From NCBI RefSeq assembly GCF_965223285.1, contig NZ_OZ244997.1, forward strand, positions 5,580,001 to 5,644,000: a stretch of DNA of 64,000 bases. Reading direction: 5' to 3'. This document shows, in pieces, positions 16,940 through 25,577 of the stretch. Within the stretch, counting starts at the first letter, position 1; every line of letters begins with the position of its first letter. Under the pieces are notes generated by a model, which saw nothing but the letters and a program-made list of their open reading frames with translations, did not search any database and had not been told where the DNA came from. The position numbers and the translations under genes are program-made. This stretch comes from Leptofilum sp965223285. GTDB taxonomy: Bacteria; Chloroflexota; Anaerolineae; Promineifilales; Promineifilaceae.

Positions 16940-18310
16940 CTATCTCCTTTGAATAGTCATCATCAGGCCGTGTTTGGGGCGGATGGTAACGAGTGGGTCG
17001 GCTATGACGGGGTGGTTGGGTAGCAGTTGGAGCCGATATTTTTGCAGAACGGCCGTACCCATCAATCCCATCTCCACCTTGGCAAACTGATCGCCGATGC
17101 AGAGCCGTGCGCCGCCACCAAAGGGAAAATAGGCGTAGCGTGGGCGAGCTTTTTCGGCTTCGGGTAAGAAATGATCTGGATAAAACTGATCTGGCTTTTG
17201 CCAAAAAGCTGGGTGCCGCTGCGTGGTGTACGGACTCATGATAATGAGCGCATTGGCCGGAATTTGTGCGCCGAAAATGGTGTCTGCCTCGATGGCGCGG
17301 CGGGTGATGACCCAGGCAGGTGGGTAAAGCCGCAACGCCTCAGCGATGACGCGCTGGACGGTGGGCAGGTTGGGCAAGTCGTCGGTGGTGGGCGGACGGC
17401 CGTTCAAAACCCCATCAATCTCTGCCAACAGCTCATCTTCTACGGCTGGGTTTTGTGATAGCAAATAAAAAAGCCAGGTGAGGCCAGAAGCGGCCGTCTC
17501 GTGGCCCGCCACCAGCAGCGTAATGACCTCATCCCGCAGTTCAGATCGACTCATTTTTTGATTATCATGGTCAACGGCCGTTAGCATCTGGCTCAAAATT
17601 GTGTTGGGGTTGCCCCGTCCTTGTTCATGATCCTGGATTGCCTGGTTGATGAGATCATCTAGCAGTTGTAGTCCTTCACGGAAGCGGCGGTTGCGCGGCG
17701 TTGGCACGGCCAGCGGTAGGGGAACAGGCCGCTGGGAACGGTAAACAACGTAATCCAGCATGGCCAAAACGGCATGGGTGAGCTTGTTGGCATCTGCTTG
17801 CAAATCCAGCCCCAGCAGTGCTTCACCAACAATGGTGAGGGTGACGGCCATCATCTCTTCGTCGATGTCGAGCGGGGTGTTGGTTTGTACGGCCGTTTCC
17901 CAGCCATCCAGCATAGTTTGCGTGGCGTTGAGCATTGTTTGCCCCCAGCCCAGCACACGCTGCCGATGAAAGGCCGGCTGAATCATCCGTCGCTGCCGCC
18001 GCCAGAAACGGCCGTCGCTCGTCAGCAACCCCCGCCCGGTAATTTTGGCCAGTGTGTTGTACTGCACCGTGTTTTTGCTGTAGTTGCGCTGATTGGTCAC
18101 CAGTACATGCTCAATTAAATCCGGATGATTGAGCTGAAACACTTCCCACAACCCCAGCGGATAATGAATGAAATCCCCGTGTTTGGCCGCATTGTGCTGC
18201 AAAAAGGCCAGTGGGTTCCGCTGAATCTCTGGAATACGCAGCGGGGAGAGGTTAACTGCTTTGAGGGTTAGTGAATGGGAAACGGCCGTGTCAATCATTA
18301 TAAAAAGCAT
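16940..18310 (-). CDS. Cytochrome P450
   Basis: A roughly 456-residue soluble P450 monooxygenase. It has the I-helix oxygen-binding motif AGHETAASG near 260, the ExxR motif EALR near 320, and the heme loop FGGGARLCIGDQFA near 405-418, with the axial Cys. The arrangement resembles bacterial fatty-acid or terpenoid hydroxylases with CYP4/CYP102-like loops. No redox partner gene is next to it. The substrate is unknown. Possible starts are ATG at 18310 or 18298; a GTG at 18316 falls at the edge of a hairpin repeat. It separates MoxR from DUF58, an unusual insertion into that pair. Confidence 0.9.
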   Translation of the reverse strand: MLFIMIDTAVSHSLTLKAVNLSPLRIPEIQRNPLAFLQHNAAKHGDFIHYPLGLWEVFQLNHPDLIEHVLVTNQRNYSKNTVQYNTLAKITGRGLLTSDGRFWRRQRRMIQPAFHRQRVLGWGQTMLNATQTMLDGWETAVQTNTPLDIDEEMMAVTLTIVGEALLGLDLQADANKLTHAVLAMLDYVVYRSQRPVPLPLAVPTPRNRRFREGLQLLDDLINQAIQDHEQGRGNPNTILSQMLTAVDHDNQKMSRSELRDEVITLLVAGHETAASGLTWLFYLLSQNPAVEDELLAEIDGVLNGRPPTTDDLPNLPTVQRVIAEALRLYPPAWVITRRAIEADTIFGAQIPANALIIMSPYTTQRHPAFWQKPDQFYPDHFLPEAEKARPRYAYFPFGGGARLCIGDQFAKVEMGLMGTAVLQKYRLQLLPNHPVIADPLVTIRPKHGLMMTIQRR

Positions 18311-18377
18311 AGCCACGGATTACGCGGATTTTCGCAGATTAATAAAAATAATCCTTAAAATCTGTGCAATCCGTGGC
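18311..18377. repeat. Hairpin repeat (GCCACGGATT arms)
   Basis: GCCACGGATTACGCGGATTT pairs with AAAATCTGTGCAATCCGTGGC at the other end, forming a long imperfect stem. It fills the 67-base gap between the MoxR stop region and the P450 start. No run of T follows, so it is better called a dispersed repeat than a terminator. Confidence 0.7.
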
Positions 18378-18383
18378 AAAAAC

Positions 18384-19340
18384 CTATCTTGGTACTTCAA
18401 CTTGCCCCAGCAGTCGCCGAATAACGGCATCGGGGTTCAGACCTTCAATTTCCGCTTCTGGCTTGAGCAGGATGCGGTGACGGTAAACCGCAGGCGTGAC
18501 AAATTTTACGTCATCGGGCGTTACGAAGTCACGGCCTTGCAGGGCGGCAAACGTTTTGGACGAAAGCAGCACGTGCGTGGCGGCACGTGTGCTGGCGCCC
18601 AGCGTTAAATCTGGCGATTGGCGAGAGGCAGCGGCCACCTGGGCAATGTAATTCAACACGCCCTCTTCCACCACCACCTGGTTAATTGCCTGCCGTGCTT
18701 CGGCAATAGATTCCGCCGGGAGCTTGGCCGTGAGACCTGTAGCGGCTAAATCATGCGCGTCGAAGCCGTTGTGGTAGCGGCGCAGCACCTCAATTTCTGT
18801 TTCCAAATCGGAGTACGGCACGGTCACTTTGAAGAGGAACCGATCCAACTGTGCTTCGGGCAGCGGGTAGGTACCTTCGTATTCAATTGGATTTTGCGTA
18901 GCGATGACCATGAAGGGCATCCCCAATGGGTAGCGGGTGCCTTCCAGGTTCACCTGCCGCTCTTCCATCGCTTCTAGCAGGGCAGATTGGGTTTTGGCCG
19001 GAGCGCGATTAATCTCATCTGCCAGCAAAATTTGGGTGAAGATGGGACCTTTCTTCAGGTAAAACTGGCCGCTGTTCATGTCAAACACAGACGTGCCTAA
19101 AATGTCGGACGGCATGAGGTCTGGCGTGAACTGGATTCGGTTGAAGTTGGCTTGCACTAGCTGGGCCAGCGTTTTGGCCATGAGCGTTTTGGCGGTGCCG
19201 GGCACGCCTTCTAGCAGCACATGCCCGCCTGTTAGTAGGGCAATAGTGAGCATTTCAAACGGTTCTTCCAGGCCGACCAACACCTTGTCAGCCTCCCGCC
19301 GTAGCGTTTCGTGAATGTTTTTAAGTTGGGTTGGTTCCAT
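18384..19340 (-). CDS. MoxR family AAA+ ATPase
   Basis: A 318-residue chaperone-type ATPase. Walker A is GVPGTAKT (~45), Walker B ILLADEINR (~108), the sensor ATQNPIEYEG (~150) and the arginine-finger region LPEAQLDRFLF (~165); these are MoxR hallmarks. MoxR proteins assemble or activate partner proteins, often with VWA/DUF58 partners at the membrane. The DUF58 partner gene lies two genes downstream on the same strand, and RDD and SpoIIM-like genes sit at 10-12 kb. The upstream neighbour is a large membrane protein. Confidence 0.92.
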   Translation of the reverse strand: MEPTQLKNIHETLRREADKVLVGLEEPFEMLTIALLTGGHVLLEGVPGTAKTLMAKTLAQLVQANFNRIQFTPDLMPSDILGTSVFDMNSGQFYLKKGPIFTQILLADEINRAPAKTQSALLEAMEERQVNLEGTRYPLGMPFMVIATQNPIEYEGTYPLPEAQLDRFLFKVTVPYSDLETEIEVLRRYHNGFDAHDLAATGLTAKLPAESIAEARQAINQVVVEEGVLNYIAQVAAASRQSPDLTLGASTRAATHVLLSSKTFAALQGRDFVTPDDVKFVTPAVYRHRILLKPEAEIEGLNPDAVIRRLLGQVEVPR

Positions 19341-19423
19341 TTTTTCCTCGTTATTGGTAATCGGCAGGAATTGACACGATATTCGGTGACCCGATGGCTG
19401 CTCACTGATTACCGTTTTCCGGT

Positions 19424-20956
19424 CTACTGTTCACTGGGATTTTGCGTTTGGATGATGATGGGCTGCAAAGCGGCCTGGGCTTGGTCTACCCCTTTTTTGA
19501 TCGATTGCAGCCGCGAAAGCTGATCGTGCCAGAAACCAGAGCCTGCGCTAGCAGCCAGCCCAGTCAAAATAATCCCTGCCGTGAACTCGCGGATGCCTAA
19601 TCCCCAGCGATTAAGAAACTCACCGCTTATTATGGTCAAACTCAAGAAATTGGCGTCGGCTGGAAACAAATCTTGCAGCAGATCTGCGGAATCAATTTGC
19701 AGCATGTAGGCCAGAAAAACACCAATAACCACTGAGAGAAAGCGCGTGCGGCGGATGCGCTTGCTTTCTAGCTCTTTGTCATATCGTTCCAGGTCTATCA
19801 ATTTGGCGGCTGCTTGCGTACTATCTTTTATTTGCGGATCGTAGACTTTGGGCGTGAGCATGGGATCCTGAATTCTGGGGGCGCGGATGAGCAGCCGCTT
19901 GAACCAATTCACAAAGTTGCGCAACAGTTGTCCTATCCAACTACGGACTTCATCTCGCTGATGCTCTAGTTCGGCCAAAAATCGGTTGAGCGATTCCAGG
20001 TAAACGTCGGTGCCGCGATAGGTTCGCAAATTCTCCAGATATTCCTCAAACTGATTCGTGAACTGCGTTTGTAATTTTTCTGGCAAGCCAAAGGCTAAAA
20101 TTTGGGGTTCTAGCTGGTTCTCATACATGGATTTGGCGGCTTCGTAGCTTTCTTCTTGCAGGCTGTTGAAGTAGGCACGAGTCCAGGCGGTGACGCCATC
20201 GGCAACTTCACCCGTGACGAGGGTGGCGGTGGCTTGGTAAACTTGCTCGGCGGTAACGGCCGTTGCCTGCCGCGCCAACCGATCGATTGCCCGATGTGCT
20301 TTTTCTACCAAATCGCCTCGCTTCAGGGCCACCTGCACCGCCTTACCCAACGACGTGCTGGTGTCAATTTGAGCCACTGCTTTCTCTAGCTCCGCTTGGG
20401 TTACTTCTTTTACCTGGTTGATTTGGTCATCCCCAATATTTTCCAGACCCACTTCTGCGAGAGCGGCCGTAAACTCTTTTTGGCGCAAATGATTCACCAC
20501 CGCTTCGGCCGTAAATGCGGGTTCCAGCAGCTTGCCTAGCTGCTCAATTTGCCGCTCAATTTTTAGTTTCGCCTCTGCCGAAACGCCCAAATCTTCTAAT
20601 TGGCCGGGCAAAAAGGCTTGGTATTCGGCCAATGTTTTACGGGAATTTGGCTGGCTTTTCAAGCCTAGCGGCTTGCCCAGAATACCCTTGAAAATATCCA
20701 CCACAATTTCTGTGCCAATCGCCATCGTAAACATGGTAACCACATAGACGCCCAGCGTGGCGAAAATAGCACCGACGCCGTCGAAGAATGAGTTGCCAGG
20801 GTTGGACGTTTCTTCTTCGGCAGGTTCATCCTGGAGGGAAAGAGCGTTGCCGCTGGGCAATGGCAACGGGGCATCGGCACGAGCCAGAGGGGTCAGAATG
20901 CCCATCAACAAGAACAAAACAGCAAGGGCCAGGACGGAAATAGTGATTCGGGGCAT
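19424..20956 (-). CDS. Large predicted membrane protein of unknown function
   Basis: About 510 residues, no family recognised with confidence. Visible parts: a signal peptide or first helix (~5-28, ending ARADA), an acidic loop, a membrane helix near 60-85, a long helical, charged region (~95-370) rich in Gln, Glu and Lys, a helix near 385-405, and a C-terminal hydrophobic stretch ending GLAASAGSGFWHDQL. The start is ATG at 20956, with GGAG six bases upstream. It lies just upstream of moxR on the same strand and may share its transcript. The C-terminal WHDQL-type ending recurs in membrane proteins I cannot name. Confidence 0.6.
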   Translation of the reverse strand: MPRITISVLALAVLFLLMGILTPLARADAPLPLPSGNALSLQDEPAEEETSNPGNSFFDGVGAIFATLGVYVVTMFTMAIGTEIVVDIFKGILGKPLGLKSQPNSRKTLAEYQAFLPGQLEDLGVSAEAKLKIERQIEQLGKLLEPAFTAEAVVNHLRQKEFTAALAEVGLENIGDDQINQVKEVTQAELEKAVAQIDTSTSLGKAVQVALKRGDLVEKAHRAIDRLARQATAVTAEQVYQATATLVTGEVADGVTAWTRAYFNSLQEESYEAAKSMYENQLEPQILAFGLPEKLQTQFTNQFEEYLENLRTYRGTDVYLESLNRFLAELEHQRDEVRSWIGQLLRNFVNWFKRLLIRAPRIQDPMLTPKVYDPQIKDSTQAAAKLIDLERYDKELESKRIRRTRFLSVVIGVFLAYMLQIDSADLLQDLFPADANFLSLTIISGEFLNRWGLGIREFTAGIILTGLAASAGSGFWHDQLSRLQSIKKGVDQAQAALQPIIIQTQNPSEQ

Positions 20957-21055
20957 GGGCTTCTCCAAATTTTGTAAGGGCAAGGCAGTTAGAAGAAATG
21001 TTTGATTCGCTATTCAACCTTCAAGCCCAACTGTCTAGTCCTGCCGTGTTTGTGT

Positions 21056-22510
21056 TTATGGCGAAGTGAACAGGCGACGCCACAGGTTGGTTTGCATCAT
21101 GTTTTGCGGATCAACTTTCTGCTTGAGGGCCAAAAATTTGCTGAATGTTTCGTCGCCGAGGTAAGCGCGGGTAACTTCAGGGCGCAAGGTGCTGTCTTTG
21201 GCTAGGTAGAAACGGCCGTTTGCCGCCAGCACAATCTCATCCAACTCACGCGCCAAAGACACCATCCGTTCCCGATTGCGCCGCGTAATGCGGAAATCCA
21301 TCGCCAGCGAGTAGCCATCTAGCCCATGCGTTAGCCAAAATGGGTCGGGCCGATGCCGCTTCATGACGGTTAGAAAGTTGGGCAGGCCACGCTGCTGGCA
21401 AAGCTGCAAAATCTGGGTGAAGGCGGCTTCGGCATTTTCGGCAGGGATGAAAGGCTGATATTGGATAAGTCCACCGGGGCCAAATGGTTTTTTCCAGTCG
21501 AGTGAATCGAGCAGGAAGTGGAAGTGGGCGTGGGGTTCTCGGTAGGTTGAGCCATCCCGCAGGCGGGCGGCGTAAAATTTGGCAATGTTTACAAAGCGCA
21601 TCCCGACGTTGTTCCAGAACGGCCGTTGAAACCGCCACAGCGCCGAGCGCGGGAAAAAGCCCATAATTTCTGGTGGAACGCGTTGCGTCTCTAGCCGCAA
21701 GGTTTGCTGCGGATTGGGGTCTTCCCCCGGCTTGAGGTAGATGCCGCGATGGAGTTCGCTGCGCCCCAGCCGTTTGCCTTTGCTAAACGCATCCAGCCAG
21801 CCGACCAAATAATCAGAATTGTGCAGATGGTCCTCAAACCATTGCATGGTGCCGCTCAGATTGGGCTTGATGAGTGCTTCTACGTGCAGCAAGCCAGAAT
21901 AGATGCGCTTGAGGTGCAGGGTGAGGCTGGTGAAGCAGCCCACCATGCCCAAGCCGCCAATGGCCGCGTGAAAGAGATCGCTGTTTTGCTCGCGGCTGCA
22001 AGTTTTAATCTCGCCCGATGGGAGCATAAGGTCAAATTCGTAGATATGGTCGCCAAAGGTGCCAATTTTCCAGGCGTTTTTGCCGTGCACGTTCATGGCT
22101 GCCCCACCGCCGACGGTGATTTTGGCCGTTCCGGTGGCCACTGGCACCCACCAGCCATCTTCGATGACATATTCCCAGACGCGGTTGAGGGTAACGCCGG
22201 GTTGGACCTGGAGACGGCCGTTTTCTGGGTCCCAATCCAAAATGCGGTTCATCCGGGTAAGGTCCAGCAACATGCTTTCATCATTCATGGCCGCATCGCC
22301 ATAGCTGTTGCCGCCACCGCGCAGACCCACGGAGCGATTGTTTTGCGCCGCCCACTGGAAAACCTCGCGTAGCTGGGCCACCGTGCTGGGGCGATACAGA
22401 TACGCCATGCCGCTGTTGGCCCCACCCCAACCAGCCACCGCCTCTAAACGTTCCGCTGGTAAATTTTGTGTAATGGTTCTATTTTGTTGAATTAATTCTT
22501 TGTCAATCAT
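21056..22510 (-). CDS. FAD-binding oxidoreductase (DprE1-like, VAO family)
   Basis: A 484-residue flavoenzyme. The FAD-binding PCMH-type domain occupies the N-terminal half with RGGGNSYGDAAMN (~63-75) and a second loop, GTAKITVGGGAAMNVHGKN (~125-145). The C-terminal part matches sugar-oxidising relatives such as DprE1, which epimerises decaprenyl-phosphoryl-ribose, and the aldonolactone oxidases. The substrate is not certain. No clear ribosome-binding site precedes the ATG at 22510. Upstream DNA holds three alternating TTACGCA words. It may be used in cell-wall sugar synthesis or sugar oxidation. Confidence 0.8.
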   Translation of the reverse strand: MIDKELIQQNRTITQNLPAERLEAVAGWGGANSGMAYLYRPSTVAQLREVFQWAAQNNRSVGLRGGGNSYGDAAMNDESMLLDLTRMNRILDWDPENGRLQVQPGVTLNRVWEYVIEDGWWVPVATGTAKITVGGGAAMNVHGKNAWKIGTFGDHIYEFDLMLPSGEIKTCSREQNSDLFHAAIGGLGMVGCFTSLTLHLKRIYSGLLHVEALIKPNLSGTMQWFEDHLHNSDYLVGWLDAFSKGKRLGRSELHRGIYLKPGEDPNPQQTLRLETQRVPPEIMGFFPRSALWRFQRPFWNNVGMRFVNIAKFYAARLRDGSTYREPHAHFHFLLDSLDWKKPFGPGGLIQYQPFIPAENAEAAFTQILQLCQQRGLPNFLTVMKRHRPDPFWLTHGLDGYSLAMDFRITRRNRERMVSLARELDEIVLAANGRFYLAKDSTLRPEVTRAYLGDETFSKFLALKQKVDPQNMMQTNLWRRLFTSP

Positions 22511-22519
22511 GAAAGTTTT

Positions 22520-22575
22520 TTGCGTAAATTATGGACTGATGTTACGCACTTACTCTGGAAATCTACACTGCGTAA
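22520..22575. repeat. Three alternating TTACGCA/TGCGTAA words
   Basis: TGCGTAA (22520), TTACGCA (22542) and TGCGTAA (22569) alternate in orientation in the gap upstream of the FAD oxidase gene. The same core forms the ends of the 102-bp element at 44489-44590. It may be a decayed copy of that element or an operator array. Confidence 0.45.
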
Positions 22576-22593
22576 TATGAATTACCAATTCGG

Positions 22594-22845
22594 CTATCGA
22601 AGCAATTTGTCATATTCATTATGCGTGCCGATCCACACCCAAATAAAATCTTCATCATCTTGTATGGCCAATGCTCGGTAGCTTAGCCCAACTCGCACCG
22701 ACCAAAATTGGTTGATTCTTTTGAAGTGGAGAGACGGATGTTTGGGGTTTTGTTTTAATAGCTCGAAATTTTTACGAGCTATTTTTTGAACAGGTTCTGG
22801 TAGCTTGGCAAAACGCTCCCAAAATTGAGGTGTGGTATGGTGCAT
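22594..22845 (-). CDS. RelE/ParE-type toxin
   Basis: An 83-residue basic protein with the RelE/ParE fold pattern: FWERFAKLPEPVQKIARKNFELL at the start, HPSLHFKRI, then VRVGLSYRALAI and WVWIGTHNEYDKLL. Such toxins cut mRNA on the ribosome or poison gyrase; the class is not decided here. It begins directly after the stop of a small acidic gene, which is its likely antitoxin. Confidence 0.8.
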   Translation of the reverse strand: MHHTTPQFWERFAKLPEPVQKIARKNFELLKQNPKHPSLHFKRINQFWSVRVGLSYRALAIQDDEDFIWVWIGTHNEYDKLLR

Positions 22846-23043
22846 TTAAAGTTCTTTTAGCTCGTTTTTTTGCTTGGCCGTTTGTGCTTCCTCAATTAAA
22901 AAATTCAGTTTGCCAAGGTTGATATCCATTTCAAGTTGTTGATCCCAACGTTCCCAATCTTTTTCCGCAAACCAGCGGCGCAGTTGAGAAAAATCTTCAT
23001 CCGAGAGTTGTTCAATTTCTTGTTGAAGTTGTTCCATTTGCAT
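22846..23043 (-). CDS. Putative antitoxin of RelE-type pair
   Basis: A 65-residue acidic, helical protein, with EQLQQEIEQLSDEDFSQLRRWFAEKDWERWDQQ, a pattern common in small antitoxins paired with RelE-like toxins. It ends directly before the toxin gene. GGAG lies nine bases before the ATG at 23043; an ATG two codons later is also possible. It probably binds the toxin; a DNA-binding part is not obvious. Confidence 0.75.
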   Translation of the reverse strand: MQMEQLQQEIEQLSDEDFSQLRRWFAEKDWERWDQQLEMDINLGKLNFLIEEAQTAKQKNELKEL

Positions 23044-23117
23044 ATCTTTTTGCTCCTGCCGATATTATCCCTTCGTCCAAAACTTCCTGAGCATTATAAC
23101 AGAAATCTTTCTTCAAT

Positions 23118-23906
23118 TTAGAAGTTGAGCCGCCGGAAAATGATGGAGGGGATATGGCGGATGATGAGGCCAACCAGCCCCCAGCGGGTGGGTACGTAAA
23201 CGGTTTGCTTGCGTCGTTGGGCGGCTCTGTGAATTTGCGTGGCGGCTTGTTGGGGCGTGATGACCCAGAAGGGATTGGCTGCGTTTTCTGCCAGCAAAAC
23301 AGTGTCCACATAGCCAGGTTTGATGGTAGTGACGCTGACGCCATGCCGCGTGAGCCGATTCCGCAAGGATTCCAGGTAGGTGGCGAAACCTGCCTTGCTG
23401 GTGTTGTACACTGGCGAACCCACACGCCCCCGATCACCAGCAATGGAGCCGATGCCCACAATTTGCCCTTGCCCGGCACGCTCAAAGCGGAGTGCTGCCT
23501 GGTTGAGCCAGGCAATGGCACCAAGCAGATTTACTTCAATCATTTTGCGGTCTTTCTCAAAATTGTATTCGTCTACCGTAACGGGGGGCTGCACGCCAGC
23601 GTTGTAGATGATCATATCTAGCCCGCCTAACGCTTGCACGATAGTTTGGAACAAGGTGGGGATTTCGTCGTAGTTGGTGACATTGTGGCTGAAGGGAAGG
23701 ACGGTTTGGGGCGCAACGGCCGTATTGACCAAATCGCTTAATTCTTGTAGTTTCGCTTCCCGTCGTGCCACCGCTGCCACCCGGTAGCCACTATGGGCGA
23801 GTTCTCTCACCAATGCCGCCCCAATGCCCGATGATGCCCCGATCACAATGGCACGCTTCTGTGGTTCCAGGGGGCGGGTTGGGGGAGTCGTAGATGTTGG
23901 TGTCAT
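23118..23906 (-). CDS. Short-chain dehydrogenase/reductase
   Basis: A 262-residue Rossmann-fold oxidoreductase. The cofactor loop IGASSGIGAAL lies near residue 22, NAG near 100, the catalytic Ser region GIGSIAGDRG near 150 and the catalytic YNTSK near 163. The ARREAK segment after strand 2 (basic residues) suggests NADP(H) preference. The substrate is unknown. It lies downstream of two acyltransferase genes on the same strand, so a role in lipid metabolism is possible. Confidence 0.9.
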   Translation of the reverse strand: MTPTSTTPPTRPLEPQKRAIVIGASSGIGAALVRELAHSGYRVAAVARREAKLQELSDLVNTAVAPQTVLPFSHNVTNYDEIPTLFQTIVQALGGLDMIIYNAGVQPPVTVDEYNFEKDRKMIEVNLLGAIAWLNQAALRFERAGQGQIVGIGSIAGDRGRVGSPVYNTSKAGFATYLESLRNRLTRHGVSVTTIKPGYVDTVLLAENAANPFWVITPQQAATQIHRAAQRRKQTVYVPTRWGLVGLIIRHIPSIIFRRLNF

Positions 23907-24013
23907 AATTTTCTTGAATTGCCTTTTGTGTTCTTAAGTTTTGTATTTGCAAGTGAGGAAGTTGTTTGCCTACTTGCTTACTGAACAGGTGGCATTTTAC
24001 CACAATAAAGTCA

Positions 24014-24790
24014 CTAGATTCCTGACTGTAGCATGTCGTCTTCCGGATTGTTGCCGTACTTGTAGATGGCCGCCATCGCTCCGTGGGTTTCCAAGGCGAG
24101 CTGCTTGGGATCATCATTTGGCTCTGGGTAGACGGTACGCAGCAGAAACAGCCGTGCTTGGATTGGTTCTGGACGGCTCGCGAAACGCCAAACGGCCGTA
24201 AGTAAATGCTCATCCCGCCAAAACACCGCATCTAGTGGGTCATAAATAAATACGGCTGGGATATAAGGAATGCCCCCCGCCTGGGCAATCTCAAAAGCAC
24301 CATACCGGAATGGCTTCAGTTCATCACGTGGTTGGTAAATGCCACCCTCAGGAAACAAGGCGACCGCTGGAAACGTGTGTAGCTGGACCAAAGCGTCCCG
24401 TGCTTTTTCTCGTGAATCTTTGTTTTCTCGCTTCACAAAAACGGTATCCACTGCCCGTGCGATCCAGCCGACGAACGGCCAGTTAGCAATTTCTGCTTTG
24501 CTCAGAAAGCGCACGGGGAAGATGCTCATCAGCAAGACGATATCTAAAAAGGAAAGATGGTTGGGGAAGATGAAGCCATCATGCTGGGTGATGCGTTCGG
24601 CTTCCAGGGCGGTGAACTGTACATTGAACAAGGTGAGTAACAGGCGGCAAACGGTGGGCAGCAGCCAGGCTGAGAGCCGTGCGCCTTTGATCCGCACGGG
24701 AATCCAGGCGGTGGCCAGTACCAGCAGCGTGGTGAGGAGTAGGATGAGTGAGACGGTTGTGAGCCGAAATGTGCCGCGAATAAATCTCAT
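24014..24790 (-). CDS. 1-acyl-glycerol-3-phosphate acyltransferase family (PlsC-like)
   Basis: A 258-residue membrane-bound acyltransferase. An N-terminal hydrophobic helix (~8-32) precedes the catalytic motif NHLSFLD near 78, the usual HX4D. The substrate motif FPEGGIY is near 143, and KRENKDSRE near 120. It would transfer an acyl chain to lysophosphatidate or a related lipid. It starts five bases after the stop of a second, related gene at 24795-25553, so the two are a tandem duplicate pair. It keeps the full catalytic motif, unlike its partner. Confidence 0.88.
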   Translation of the reverse strand: MRFIRGTFRLTTVSLILLLTTLLVLATAWIPVRIKGARLSAWLLPTVCRLLLTLFNVQFTALEAERITQHDGFIFPNHLSFLDIVLLMSIFPVRFLSKAEIANWPFVGWIARAVDTVFVKRENKDSREKARDALVQLHTFPAVALFPEGGIYQPRDELKPFRYGAFEIAQAGGIPYIPAVFIYDPLDAVFWRDEHLLTAVWRFASRPEPIQARLFLLRTVYPEPNDDPKQLALETHGAMAAIYKYGNNPEDDMLQSGI

Positions 24791-24794
24791 TTGG

Positions 24795-25553
24795 TTAGCG
24801 ACTGTCTTGAAGTTGATTTGGGAAAAGGACGGCCGTTAATTCGCCATGCACTTTTTCCGCCAATTTTACCGGATCGTCATCCGGCGTAGGGTGGTGTGCG
24901 GCCAGCGGCTGCAAATTGATCTCGATACGCTCCGGCTGGCTGGCTAATCGCCACAAGGCCGCCAATATATTTTCCTTGCGGTGCCAAATGGCTATTTCCA
25001 GATGATTAAAGGTAGCGGCAATGGGGAGAAAAGCAAAACTGCCTTGGGTCACAATTTCAAATGCACCGTAGCGGAATGGTAGCAGTTCTTGGCTAGGGCC
25101 GCGCTTACCTTCTGGAAAGATGGTGATTGGGGGAAACGTTTCAACCTGCGTTAGCTCCTGGCGGGCTTCCTGCCGAGACTGCTTGTCCCCTCGCTGCACA
25201 AAAACGCAGCCCACCGCTGCCGCGATTGGCCCCACCAATGGCCAATCACGAACTTCTGCTTTTGCCAGGAAGCGCGTCGGCATGACGCCGTATAATGCCA
25301 GCACTTCCAGGTAAGAGACGTGGTTGGGAAAGAAAAAACCGTCAAAACCAACAACTTTTTCTTTTTCTTCGCAAATGACTCGCACATTCAAAATCCAGAG
25401 GATGGATCGCACCATCGCTTGAGCCAATCGCAAAGAAAGCGGCACATTTTTAATGCTGATGGGTAAAAAGGATGCAAGCACAATAAGGACGGCAAAAAAT
25501 ACGAGAATAAGTGCGGAAAGCGACAGGCGATAGTAGCCGCGAATAAATGACAT
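24795..25553 (-). CDS. PlsC-like acyltransferase paralogue with HX4E instead of HX4D
   Basis: A 252-residue protein with the same plan as its neighbour: N-terminal membrane helix (~8-30), then NHVSYLE near 78 and FPEGKRG near 145. In this copy the catalytic Asp of the HX4D motif is Glu, while the His and the EGKRG motif are kept. The change may alter or abolish acyl transfer. The two genes are separated by four bases and must be cotranscribed, perhaps with the upstream PHP gene. The two proteins share many blocks (IRGYYRL/IRGTFRL, PFRYGAFEI). Confidence 0.85.
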   Translation of the reverse strand: MSFIRGYYRLSLSALILVFFAVLIVLASFLPISIKNVPLSLRLAQAMVRSILWILNVRVICEEKEKVVGFDGFFFPNHVSYLEVLALYGVMPTRFLAKAEVRDWPLVGPIAAAVGCVFVQRGDKQSRQEARQELTQVETFPPITIFPEGKRGPSQELLPFRYGAFEIVTQGSFAFLPIAATFNHLEIAIWHRKENILAALWRLASQPERIEINLQPLAAHHPTPDDDPVKLAEKVHGELTAVLFPNQLQDSR

Positions 25554-25577
25554 GGGCTTATCTCCGGTGGTTTGTAC

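Noticed and set aside
16940..18310. P450 as the demethylase of the methyl-sugar system
   Set aside because: It is 10 kb away on another transcript, has no LacI-type operator and looks like a general hydroxylase.
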